Shown here piece by piece: positions 26,358-34,476 of a stretch of DNA of 64,000 nucleotides. The position numbers and the translations under genes were made by a program. The notes beneath the pieces were generated by a model, which searched no databases, was not told where the DNA came from, and worked only from the letters and a program-made list of their open reading frames with translations. This stretch comes from Kiloniella laminariae DSM 19542 (lineage in GTDB: Bacteria; Pseudomonadota; Alphaproteobacteria; Kiloniellales; Kiloniellaceae): assembly GCF_000374005.1 (NCBI RefSeq), contig NZ_KB893138.1, positions 1-64,000 on the forward strand, in the 5' to 3' direction. The number at the start of each line of letters is the position of its first letter. The first letter of the stretch is position 1.

Positions 26358-27173
26358 ATGGTAATCAGTTCAAGCGACATTCCCAAGTTTTACCACGATG
26401 CAGACTTTATGAACTCGCCTGATGCCAGGGCACTCAGGATACTGTCCGAGTATTTCGGGCCGCAAACCCGTTTTGAAGAGTTTAACGTGGATGACACCAT
26501 TGTGTTTTTTGGCTCTGCCCGTATTCAGTCGGAAGAGACAGCCCAAAAGGCAATGGCGGAAGCCAAGAGTACTGGCGAGGGGCTGGAGAAAGCCGAGAAG
26601 ATGATGAAGATGTCGCGCTATTACGAGGAAACTCGTGAGCTGGCGCGGCGCTTCACCCGCTGGTCCAAGGAGCTTGGAGATGAAGAGCGCCGTTTTGTGG
26701 TCTGTACCGGAGGTGGTCCAGGGATCATGGAGGCGGCAAACCGTGGAGCCTCGGAAGAAAAGGGGGTTAATGTTGGCCTCAATATCTCGCTTCCATTCGA
26801 GCAAAATGAGAATCCCTATATCACAAGGGAGCTGGCGCTTGAGTTCCATTATTTCTTTATGCGCAAATTCTGGTTTATTTATCTGGCCAAAGCTGTCCTG
26901 GTCATGCCCGGTGGCTTTGGAACACTCGATGAGTTTTGCGAACTGCTGACGTTGATCCAGACGCAGAAAATCAGAAAGAAGATGCCTATTGTTCTCTATG
27001 GCTCGGACTACTGGAATAAGGTGATCAATTTTGAAGCTCTCTGCGAGTTCGGTACGATCAGTGAAGAGGATCTTGATCTGTATCTGGTGACCGATTCTAT
27101 GGATGAAGCGTTTGACTATGTGACTAAGGGGTTGTTGAAACATGCCCTGAAGGCCCCAGGCCCAAGCCTGTAG
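26358..27173 (+). CDS. LOG family protein (nucleotide 5'-monophosphate nucleosidase / cytokinin riboside phosphoribohydrolase type)
   Basis: 271 residues, Rossmann-like fold of the TIGR00730/LOG family. Diagnostic motifs are FFGSARIQ, CTGGGPGIMEAANRGA and the catalytic PGGFGTLDEF with Glu further on (ELLTLIQT). The longer N-terminal region (about 95 residues before CTGGG, including a charged helix pair) marks the type-II or PpnN-like long form rather than the 190-residue plant-like LOG. Members release free bases from nucleoside monophosphates. The old name 'lysine decarboxylase family' is a misannotation. A 10-bp stem-loop follows downstream. Confidence 0.9.
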   Translation: MVISSSDIPKFYHDADFMNSPDARALRILSEYFGPQTRFEEFNVDDTIVFFGSARIQSEETAQKAMAEAKSTGEGLEKAEKMMKMSRYYEETRELARRFTRWSKELGDEERRFVVCTGGGPGIMEAANRGASEEKGVNVGLNISLPFEQNENPYITRELALEFHYFFMRKFWFIYLAKAVLVMPGGFGTLDEFCELLTLIQTQKIRKKMPIVLYGSDYWNKVINFEALCEFGTISEEDLDLYLVTDSMDEAFDYVTKGLLKHALKAPGPSL

Positions 27174-27200
27174 GTAGGACAGTGGGGTGGCGATCTTTTG

Positions 27201-27226
27201 GCGGGCCTTGTTGTTTCAAGGCCCGC
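27201..27226 (+). terminator. Stem-loop after LOG gene
   Basis: Perfect 10-bp stem GCGGGCCTTG/CAAGGCCCGC with a 6-base loop. There is no clear T run after it, so it may end transcription inefficiently or protect the 3' end. Confidence 0.55.
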
Positions 27227-27707
27227 TATGATGCGAGGTTTGCAAAGATAGGGATCAGGATTTCCGCCTAAAACGGCTACAATGGTGCTCAGTGATCACA
27301 AGGTAATCTGGTGGCCCACTGTGAGGGCATTCAATTAGATTGATAGATTCAGCCTATGTTTGGCATGTGAATTATCGATTTGAAGTATGTTAATTCTCAG
27401 TTCACAATGTAACTATAATGCATCTATGTGAGGGGGTTTATTTACTAAAACACAAATTCATCAGAGAAAATGTTTGTAAAATATCCGATATTCTCAAAAA
27501 TGTGTTGATTTGTTGCTGTTAATGTCACAAATTCTTCGTGACATAAATGTTTTACAAATATGACAGTTTTGTGAACCTCTTCTTGTGTCGTTATGATGAA
27601 TCGGGTAACAAATCCTGGTGTCCGCTTGTTTCCTGCTTCACCACCAGGTTGGTTATAACAGGCGAAGTGGTATAAAAAGAATAACAGGGCGAGGTTAGCA
27701 AACAATC
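27227..27707. other. AT-rich region upstream of the Na/Pi cotransporter gene
   Basis: About 480 bp without a supported gene. It contains an inverted repeat ATGTCAC-N9-GTGACAT (27522-27544), about 165 bp before the GTG start, that could be a regulator site. A minus-strand open frame (27445-27771) overlaps the cotransporter start and is not convincing. Confidence 0.45.
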
Positions 27708-29399
27708 GTGTCGGGTTTTGAGCTTTTATTGAAAATTGCAGGTGGTGTGGCGCTGTTGTTGTGGGCGACACGTATGGTGCGCACAGGGGTTATGCGTGCT
27801 TATGGTAGCCACCTTCGCCGTTTTCTCGGCTCGGCAACACGCAATACTGTTACGGCCTTTGGCATGGGGATCGGTATGGCCGGTATCCTTCAGAGCTCAA
27901 CTGCAACGGCTTTGTTGACAGTGGCTTTTGCCGGGAAAGGTTTGATTGCTATTGCGCCTGCCCTTGCAGTCATGCTGGGGGCTGATGTTGGCTCGACCCT
28001 GGTTGTCCAGGTGCTTTCCCTTGATATTTCGTGGCTTTCTCCTGTTCTGGTGTTGCTGGGTTTTGTTCTCTTTACCACGCGTCCAAGCATGACCTTGCGC
28101 CATATGGGGCGGGTTCTGATCGGGCTGGGGTTGATGTTGCTGTCGTTGAAGCTGGTTGTCGCGGCTTCTGAGCCCATGCGTGACAGCGTCACCCTGCAGA
28201 ATATCCTGATCCCTCTTTCTGAAGAACCTGTAATTGCGGTGATTTTGGCCGCCCTGATTACCTGGGTCACTCATTCTTCAGTTGCGATGGTTCTTCTGAT
28301 CATGTCCTTGACCCTTGCTGGCGTTGTTCCTCCTGCGTTGGGGCTTACTCTGGTACTTGGAGCAAACGTTGGAGCCGGGATTGTGCCTATGGCTCTGACC
28401 ATGGCTGAAACACCCGCGGCCCGCCGCATTCCTGTGGGGAATTTTCTGTTCCGCCTGCTTGGTGTCTTGATGATCCTGCCGTTTATGAAACTGATCGGGC
28501 CTTATGTTGCCGAAATCAGTGGTCCGGATCTTGGTCGTCAGATTGCAAATTTCCATACAGCTTTTAACCTTGGCCTGGCTCTTGTCTTCCTGCCTTTTGT
28601 CGGTCTGATGACCCACTTTATGGCCAGGGTATTGCCGGACAGACCCGGATCTGCCGACGATCTGCGTCCCAAATACCTTGATGTAACGGTTATCAAGTCG
28701 CCAACCGTGGCGGTGGCCTGTGCCACGCGTGAGGTTCTACGACTGGCGGATGTTGTCGAGAATATGCTCCGTCGGGTTATCGAGGTTTTTTCCGGCAACG
28801 ATCCTGTCTTGCTGGAGGAGGTGAGCCAGTCGGATGATCTGGTTGATGACCTGCATGAGGCAATCAAGCTTTACCTGACCCAGGTCAGCAAGAATCAGCT
28901 GGACGAAGAGACCAGTTCACGCTGTGTAGAGTTGATTGCTTTTACTACCAACCTTGAGCACATCGGCGATATTATCGACAAAAATCTGTTGGAAATTGCC
29001 AATCAGAAGATAAAAAAACGCCTGGAATTTTCTGAACAGGGCTGGAAGGAACTGGTTGATCTGCACCGTCGTACGCTGGATCAGATGCAACTGGCCATGA
29101 CCGCCTTTGTATCGGGAGATGTTGATATTGCCCGTCAGTTGATCGCAGGCAAGGAACAGTTCCGCACGATGGAACAGGCCGCAGGGGAAAAACATCTCCA
29201 GCGCTTGCGGGATGGCCGGATTGAATCGATTGAGTCCTCGGCCTTGCACATCGATATGATCCGCGATCTGAAACGAATTAACTCTCATCTGACTTCCGTC
29301 GCCTATCCCATTCTGGATGCGAGCGGGGAGTTGCGTGAAAGCCGTTTACGTGTGCGTCCCAAGAGTGAAGGAAACACTGTCGCGGAAGTGAACGGTTAA
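27708..29399 (+). CDS. Na+/phosphate cotransporter with C-terminal PhoU-like domain
   Basis: 563 residues from GTG 27708, with GCGAGGTT upstream. The N-terminal Na_Pi_cotrans part (about residues 1-310) has 8-9 membrane helices and the two inverted-repeat cores: GILQSSTATALL near residue 62, and its partner THSSVAMVLL, each followed by a glycine-rich LGADVGST/LGANVGAG segment. From about residue 340 a helical PhoU-like domain follows (LRLADVVENMLRRVIEVF and TTNLEHIGDIIDKNL). The family is YjbB/NptA-like. Import or export direction cannot be told; YjbB of E. coli exports phosphate. It fits a cell releasing phosphate from phosphonates, but physical linkage to aepX (280 bp apart, same strand) is the only support. 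Confidence 0.9.
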   Translation: MSGFELLLKIAGGVALLLWATRMVRTGVMRAYGSHLRRFLGSATRNTVTAFGMGIGMAGILQSSTATALLTVAFAGKGLIAIAPALAVMLGADVGSTLVVQVLSLDISWLSPVLVLLGFVLFTTRPSMTLRHMGRVLIGLGLMLLSLKLVVAASEPMRDSVTLQNILIPLSEEPVIAVILAALITWVTHSSVAMVLLIMSLTLAGVVPPALGLTLVLGANVGAGIVPMALTMAETPAARRIPVGNFLFRLLGVLMILPFMKLIGPYVAEISGPDLGRQIANFHTAFNLGLALVFLPFVGLMTHFMARVLPDRPGSADDLRPKYLDVTVIKSPTVAVACATREVLRLADVVENMLRRVIEVFSGNDPVLLEEVSQSDDLVDDLHEAIKLYLTQVSKNQLDEETSSRCVELIAFTTNLEHIGDIIDKNLLEIANQKIKKRLEFSEQGWKELVDLHRRTLDQMQLAMTAFVSGDVDIARQLIAGKEQFRTMEQAAGEKHLQRLRDGRIESIESSALHIDMIRDLKRINSHLTSVAYPILDASGELRESRLRVRPKSEGNTVAEVNG

Positions 29400-29560
29400 A
29401 GGTATGAAATTCCGGCTTGCCGGATATGTCGGGGACTGTCGGCAGGACAGTTTCGACAGGGAAAGAGTTCCTTACTCACCCGCAGGAGGCAGCGGAGGAA
29501 GGGAATAATTTCGGATCTGGGCGCAAGCCCGGAAAAGGTTTTTGGGACGAAGTAATTGCG

Positions 29561-29590
29561 TAACAAAGACTTAGTTCGTTTGTAACAAAG
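29561..29590 (+). promoter_or_regulatory. Direct repeat upstream of aepX
   Basis: Two copies of TAACAAAG at 29561-29568 and 29583-29590, spaced 22 bp (two helical turns), lie about 90-120 bp before the aepX start. This spacing suits a dimeric regulator. Identity unknown. Confidence 0.4.
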
Positions 29591-29678
29591 TGCCGCTATA
29601 GACGGCACGGGTAATAAATCGAATAGGGATGCTCGGGGGGAACCCTCCGCGGGCGATCATCATGAGGAGCGTGAAAGA

Positions 29679-30716
29679 ATGACCAAATCCTACAACAGAA
29701 AACTGCTCGGCGGTGTTGCGGCAACGATTGCTGCTCTTGGCTTTATGGCAGGGAGTGCTGCTGCTGAAGAACTGACTGTTTATACAGCAGTTGAGGCCGA
29801 AGATCTCAAGCGTTATGCCGAGGCCTTCAATGAAGTGCACCCCGATATCACCATCAACTGGGTGCGTGATTCCACAGGCGTTGTTACAGCGAAACTTCTG
29901 GCCGAAAAAGACAATCCACAGGCTGATGTGGTCTGGGGGCTTGCCGGTTCCAGCCTTCTGCTGATGAAAAAGGAAAACATGTTCGAAACCTATGCCCCTG
30001 CGGGTGTAGATCAGCTCGACAGCCGTTTTCGTGATAACTCTGACACCCCTGTCTGGGCTGGAATGGATGCTTGGGTTGCCGCAGTTTGCGTCAACACCAT
30101 TGAAGCAGAAGCCAACAACCTGCCAATGCCGACATCCTGGGCTGATCTGACCAAGCCTGTCTACAAAGGCCACATTGCCATGCCACATCCCGGTTCTTCC
30201 GGCACCGGCTTTCTGGATGTAGCCAGCTGGCTGCAGATGTTTGGTGAAGAAGACGGCTGGGCCTATATGGACGACCTGCATGAAAACATCGGTGCCTATA
30301 CGCACTCTGGTTCCAAGCCTTGTAAACAGGCTGCTGCCGGTGAAGTGGCTATCGGAATTTCCTTTGCTTTCCGTGCGGCTAAATCCAAGGCGCAGGGAGC
30401 TCCTCTGGAGATCGTGATCCCTTCAGAAGGTGTTGGTTGGGAAATGGAAGCCGCTGCGATCGTCAAGGGTACTGACAGCCTTGATGCTGCGAAAAAGCTG
30501 ATGGACTTCATCGTCTCCAAGCCTGCAATGGAACATTACAATCAGGGTTATGCTGTTGTGGCGATGCCTGGTGTTTCCAAGCCGATCGAATTCTATCCCG
30601 AGAATATCACAGACAGCATGATCGCGATGGATTTCGAATGGTCTGCCAACAACCGCGATGCCATTCTGGCAGAATGGACAAACCGGTATGATTCAAAATC
30701 AGAGCCGAAAGAATAA
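29679..30716 (+). CDS. aepX: 2-aminoethylphosphonate ABC transporter, substrate-binding protein
   Basis: 345 residues with a signal peptide (cleavage near AAA-EEL). The mature chain is a type 2 periplasmic binding protein of the iron/AEP group: LTVYTAVEAEDLKRYAEAF, GVVTAKLLAEKDNPQADVVWG, then MPHPGSSGTGFLDV in the binding cleft and a C-terminal FIVSKPAMEHY. It fits the TIGR03261 PhnS2 family, whose characterised marine members were named AepX. The place directly before an AEP-type ATPase and double-length permease confirms the assignment. A GGAG ribosome site precedes the ATG. A 350-bp gap with two hairpins separates it from the ATPase gene, which may keep binding-protein mRNA more abundant. 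Confidence 0.88.
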   Translation: MTKSYNRKLLGGVAATIAALGFMAGSAAAEELTVYTAVEAEDLKRYAEAFNEVHPDITINWVRDSTGVVTAKLLAEKDNPQADVVWGLAGSSLLLMKKENMFETYAPAGVDQLDSRFRDNSDTPVWAGMDAWVAAVCVNTIEAEANNLPMPTSWADLTKPVYKGHIAMPHPGSSGTGFLDVASWLQMFGEEDGWAYMDDLHENIGAYTHSGSKPCKQAAAGEVAIGISFAFRAAKSKAQGAPLEIVIPSEGVGWEMEAAAIVKGTDSLDAAKKLMDFIVSKPAMEHYNQGYAVVAMPGVSKPIEFYPENITDSMIAMDFEWSANNRDAILAEWTNRYDSKSEPKE

Positions 30717-30748
30717 GCTTCTGATGTTGGGTCGATAAGACTGCGGGC

Positions 30749-30776
30749 CCGCTCTCTGGTTACGACCGGAGAGCGG
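30749..30776 (+). promoter_or_regulatory. Intercistronic hairpin 1 between aepX and aepV
   Basis: CCGCTCTC (30749-30756) pairs with GAGAGCGG (30769-30776) and may extend inwards by GG/CC. No T run follows, so it probably protects the aepX 3' end rather than ends transcription completely. Confidence 0.6.
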
Positions 30777-30828
30777 TGTCCAAATCCGGAACTGTTCTTT
30801 CGATACAGGCTGTATTGTTTTTTACAAC

Positions 30829-30874
30829 CTGTTCCTGTCGGGGATATCCCCGGAAAATCAGAGTTCCGGAACAG
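30829..30874 (+). promoter_or_regulatory. Intercistronic hairpin 2 between aepX and aepV
   Basis: Outer arms CTGTTCC (30829-30835) and GGAACAG (30868-30874) enclose the palindrome CGGGGATATCCCCG (30839-30852). It could be an RNA stabiliser or a DNA operator for a separate aepV promoter. Confidence 0.5.
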
Positions 30875-31067
30875 TAATTTTCAGCGATTATTTATATGGT
30901 AGACTGCTGTCCGGCTTATGCTTTGGCTAATCAGCTTTTGATGTCTGGTTATCCGTGCTCTTTCCCAAGAGATCGCTGAGACGCAAAACAGAGAGACTGT
31001 TAAAAATCGCTGCCTGAAAGTTGAGCACAGAAAAACTGTGCCACTGGGCCGCTTGAGAGGAATGGCA

Positions 31068-32186
31068 ATGAGCGCAAATACTGTCGGTATCGAGACCGGG
31101 CGAAAACCTTATCTGACGACAAGAGATCTGACCAAGAATTTTGGCAATTTTACGGCCTTGTCGGACATTACACTGGAAATTTATGAAGGCGAGTTCGTGT
31201 GTTTCCTCGGCCCGTCTGGCTGCGGCAAAACCACTTTGCTGCGCGCGATTGCCGGTCTTGATATCCAGACCTTTGGCCAGGTGACCCAGGCGGGCAAGGA
31301 TGTTTCAAACCTGCCGCCAAGCGAGCGTGATTTTGGCATTGTTTTCCAATCCTATGCCTTGTTCCCCAACCTGACAATTCGCAGGAACATTGCTTATGGT
31401 CTGGAAAACCGGGGCAATTCAAAATCTGAAATTGCCCAGCGTGTGGACGACTTGCTGGATCTGGTTGGCCTTGCTTCCCAAGCCGATAAGTATCCGGCGC
31501 AGTTGTCAGGGGGCCAGCAGCAACGTATTGCTCTGGCACGTGCGATTGCGACCAACCCAGGTCTTCTACTCCTTGATGAGCCTCTTTCCGCACTTGATGC
31601 CAAGGTCAGGGCGCATCTGCGCCACGAGATCAAGGAATTGCAAAGAACACTTGGTGTGACGACAGTTATGGTGACCCATGATCAGGAAGAAGCTCTGACC
31701 ATGGCAGACCGTATCGTTGTGATGAATAACGGTGTTATTGAACAGGTCGGGACGCCAATAGAGATTTACCGCGATCCGGCGACGGCTTTTGTTGCTGATT
31801 TTATCGGCACCATGAATTTTGTTCCCGGCCAGTTCAATGGCGGGACGGAGCTGAAGATGGGGGAGGTCGCGTTGCAGTGCGAGGTCCAGGGAACTGGTCC
31901 GACAGGCGACATTCTGGTGGCTTTCCGCCCGGAAAATCTTCTGGTTCAGGAAGACGCAACAAATCTGCCAAACTCCTTCGAGGCGGAAATCAAATACATG
32001 GAGTTTATGGGATCTTTCTTCCGCGTGGATCTGCAGAGCAAACAAGCAAATGCCGATGCGCATATCAAGGGTGATTTTTCCATAAATATGGTCCGACGTA
32101 CCGGTGTGAAAGAAGGCGATACGATCCGCGTTTCTATCCCCAAGGACCGTTTGACGATTTATCCGGGGGCACGCAACAATGGCTAA
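31068..32186 (+). CDS. aepV: 2-aminoethylphosphonate ABC transporter, ATP-binding protein
   Basis: 372 residues from ATG 31068, the start best placed behind GAGAGG. ATG 31062 and the frame opening at 31038 are alternatives. Walker A is GPSGCGKTT, signature LSGGQQQRIALARA, Walker B LLLLDEPLSALD, switch His in MVTHDQEEAL. The C-terminal part (about 245-372) is a TOBE-type regulatory domain with VAFRPENLLV. This matches the spermidine/AEP ATPase group. The stop overlaps the permease start by 8 bp, so translation is coupled. It drives uptake of 2-aminoethylphosphonate with AepX and AepW. Confidence 0.88.
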   Translation: MSANTVGIETGRKPYLTTRDLTKNFGNFTALSDITLEIYEGEFVCFLGPSGCGKTTLLRAIAGLDIQTFGQVTQAGKDVSNLPPSERDFGIVFQSYALFPNLTIRRNIAYGLENRGNSKSEIAQRVDDLLDLVGLASQADKYPAQLSGGQQQRIALARAIATNPGLLLLDEPLSALDAKVRAHLRHEIKELQRTLGVTTVMVTHDQEEALTMADRIVVMNNGVIEQVGTPIEIYRDPATAFVADFIGTMNFVPGQFNGGTELKMGEVALQCEVQGTGPTGDILVAFRPENLLVQEDATNLPNSFEAEIKYMEFMGSFFRVDLQSKQANADAHIKGDFSINMVRRTGVKEGDTIRVSIPKDRLTIYPGARNNG

Positions 32187-33882
32187 TGTCACTCTTCCCA
32201 AAAGTCGTCGGGAGGTGAAGCCTAAGGCCAGCAGTGATGACTGGACTATGCGCGCCTTCATGCTGATGATCGGTACTTATCTGGTTGTTGCTCTGGCTTT
32301 TCCTCTCTATGCCATGTTGTCCAAATCATTCGAAGACAAAGACGGTGTCTTTATTGGTCTGGACAACTATATCAACTACTTCTCAACGCCAGCTCTGTTT
32401 AATTCTATCGAAAATTCGGTCTTTATCTCCGTCGTGACGATGGTGATCACGGTTACCCTGGCTTTCTTTTACGCCTATGCATTGACCCGCAGCTGTATGC
32501 GTTTCAAGGGCTTCTTCAAAATTATGGCGATGGTCCCTATTCTGGTGCCGTCATTGTTGCCGGGGATCGGCCTGATCTACATGTTTGGCAAGCAGGGTTA
32601 CCTGAACTGGATGCTGTTTGGTTATGAAATCTATGGCCCGCTCGGGATTGTGATTGCCGAGGTTTTCTTCACCTTTCCCCATGCTCTGCTGATCATCATG
32701 ACTGCCCTAGCAATTTCTGATGGCCGGTTATATGAGGCTGCGACGGTCTTGCGGGCTTCAAAATGGAAAATCTTCTGGACGGTAACTCTACCTGGGGCCC
32801 GTTATGGCCTGATCTCTGCTGCGTTTGTAGTCTTCACGCTTGTGATCACCGACTTTGGGGTTCCAAAGGTGATCGGCGGACAGTACAACGTGCTGGCGGT
32901 GGATATCTATAAACAGGTGATCGGCCAGCAGAATTTCTCTATGGGAGCGGTTGTTTCTGTGGTGTTGATGATCCCGGCGATCTTCGCATTCTATGTGGAT
33001 CGACAGGTTCAGAAAAAGCAGGTGGCCCAGCTTTCAGCACGGGCAGTTCCCTATGAACCCAAACCCAACTTTCGTTTTGATACGCTGATGATGAGCTACA
33101 GCAGTATTGTTGTATTGATCATCGTGACCATTCTGGCGACTTGTCAGTTTGCGGCGCTGGTTAAATTCTGGCCCTATAACCTGGATATCGGGTTGCAGCA
33201 CTACAACTTCGACCTCATGGACGGGGGCGGCTGGGATGCCTATTACAACTCGATCAAGATGGCACTCTGGACTGCGGCGGTCGGGACCATCGTGGTCTTT
33301 ACCGGAGCCTATATGGTTGAAAAAGGCCGGGGATTTGATCAAGGACGGACGCTGTTCCAGTTCCTGGCCATGATGCCGATGGCGGTGCCAGGGATGGTTC
33401 TGGGGCTTTCCTATATCTTCTTCTTTAACAATCCGGACAACCCTTTCAACTTTATCTATGGCACCATGGCCATTCTGGTTGTCTCGACAGTGACCCACTT
33501 CTATACGGTGGCGCATTTGACGGCGATGACGGCCCTGAAGCAGATGGACAAGGAATTTGAATCGGTTTCCCAGTCCCTGCAGCAACCCTTTTACAAGATG
33601 TTCCTGCGGGTGACTGTTCCGGTTTGTACCCCGGCTGTTCTGGAAATCGCGATTTATCTTTTTGTCAATGCGATGACGACAGTATCGGCAGTGGTCTTCA
33701 TCTATGCTACCCATACCCAGCTGGCGTCAGTTGCGGTTCTTAACATGGATGACGCGGGGGATATTGCCCCGGCTGCTGCCATGGGGATGATGATTTTCTA
33801 TACCAATGCCATTGCGCGCGTGCTGCATATGTTTGTGGCCAAAGCGCTGGAGAAAAGAACCCAGGCCTGGCGGCAGCGCTGA
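32179..33882 (+). CDS. aepW: 2-aminoethylphosphonate ABC transporter, fused permease
   Basis: 567 residues, two permease domains in one chain, about 12 membrane helices. Each half carries an EAA-type loop for contact with the ATPase: EAATVLRASKWKIFWTVTLP in the first, and SVSQSLQQPFYKMFLRVTVP in the second. Double-length permeases of this sort belong to the PhnU2/iron-FbpB-like group (TIGR03262). It overlaps the ATPase gene and ends before a strong terminator, so aepX-aepV-aepW is a closed unit. Inner membrane. Confidence 0.88.
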   Translation: MANVTLPKSRREVKPKASSDDWTMRAFMLMIGTYLVVALAFPLYAMLSKSFEDKDGVFIGLDNYINYFSTPALFNSIENSVFISVVTMVITVTLAFFYAYALTRSCMRFKGFFKIMAMVPILVPSLLPGIGLIYMFGKQGYLNWMLFGYEIYGPLGIVIAEVFFTFPHALLIIMTALAISDGRLYEAATVLRASKWKIFWTVTLPGARYGLISAAFVVFTLVITDFGVPKVIGGQYNVLAVDIYKQVIGQQNFSMGAVVSVVLMIPAIFAFYVDRQVQKKQVAQLSARAVPYEPKPNFRFDTLMMSYSSIVVLIIVTILATCQFAALVKFWPYNLDIGLQHYNFDLMDGGGWDAYYNSIKMALWTAAVGTIVVFTGAYMVEKGRGFDQGRTLFQFLAMMPMAVPGMVLGLSYIFFFNNPDNPFNFIYGTMAILVVSTVTHFYTVAHLTAMTALKQMDKEFESVSQSLQQPFYKMFLRVTVPVCTPAVLEIAIYLFVNAMTTVSAVVFIYATHTQLASVAVLNMDDAGDIAPAAAMGMMIFYTNAIARVLHMFVAKALEKRTQAWRQR

Positions 33883-33921
33883 TTTTGGGCTGAATCTGGA
33901 CTGTTTTATCAAAGCGAGATA

Positions 33922-33952
33922 TTAAAGGGCAGGATTTTATCCTGCCCTTTAA
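33922..33952 (+). terminator. Terminator after aepW
   Basis: A 14-bp perfect stem around TTAAAGGGCAGGAT with a 3-base loop, followed by AATGCTTTTT. It may also work on the other strand. Confidence 0.85.
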
Positions 33953-33993
33953 TGCTTTTTAGGAGGGGCGTTTAGTTTCATAAGGGGGGAAAA

Positions 33994-34365
33994 ATGACTA
34001 AGCCGAGTGATCTCGCCGAGAAACAGCTGTTGGCCTATAACGCCCATGATCTCGAAGCATTCTGTGCCTGTTTCTCTGATGATGTGGTGGTTGAACTGCT
34101 TCAGGATAACCAAGTGTTATTCACAGGCAAGGATGCCTTGCGATCAACCTATGCCGAACGTTTCAGCCATCCAGACCTCCACGCTCATCTTCTGAACCGC
34201 ATGGCTCTTGGCCGGGTGGTGATCGATGAGGAAGAAGTTACGGGCCTTCCTGGAGGAAGTCCGCTTTATGTCTTGGCAATTTATGAGATAGAAGAGGGAT
34301 TAATCCGGAGAGTTCGCTTTGAAAGGGGCGAAAGGGGACAAACACGGGTACAAGTATCTGGTTAA
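33994..34365 (+). CDS. SnoaL/NTF2-like protein
   Basis: 123 residues, single NTF2-like cone-shaped domain: LAEKQLLAYNAHDLEAFCACF, a helix-strand segment with 'FSDDVVVELL', then FTGKDALRSTYAERF and a C-terminal sheet including IYEIEEGLIRRVRF. This is the nuclear transport factor 2/SnoaL-like pattern seen in small steroid-delta-isomerase-like proteins. The catalytic activity is unknown. A strong GGGGGG ribosome site is just upstream. It lies after the aep terminator, so it is likely an independent gene. Confidence 0.82.
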   Translation: MTKPSDLAEKQLLAYNAHDLEAFCACFSDDVVVELLQDNQVLFTGKDALRSTYAERFSHPDLHAHLLNRMALGRVVIDEEEVTGLPGGSPLYVLAIYEIEEGLIRRVRFERGERGQTRVQVSG

Positions 34366-34412
34366 AACAGTCTCAGCCAAAACATCCTGCTATAAAACAG
34401 TTTCTGTATAAA

Positions 34413-34459
34413 ACAGTTTCTGGCCGAGGTCGTATATAGACAACCAGGCCAGAAACTGT
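34413..34459. terminator. Bidirectional stem-loop between convergent genes
   Basis: A 13-bp perfect inverted repeat, ACAGTTTCTGGCC (34413-34425) with GGCCAGAAACTGT (34447-34459), loop of 21 bases. The segment TATAAAACAGTTTCTG just before is duplicated. It separates the SnoaL-like and chemoreceptor genes. Confidence 0.7.
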
Positions 34460-34476
34460 CTGTGTCGGGTTTCGTG

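Noticed and set aside
27445-27771. 108-codon minus-strand frame before the Na/Pi gene
   Set aside because: It overlaps the start of the well-supported cotransporter and shows no family pattern.
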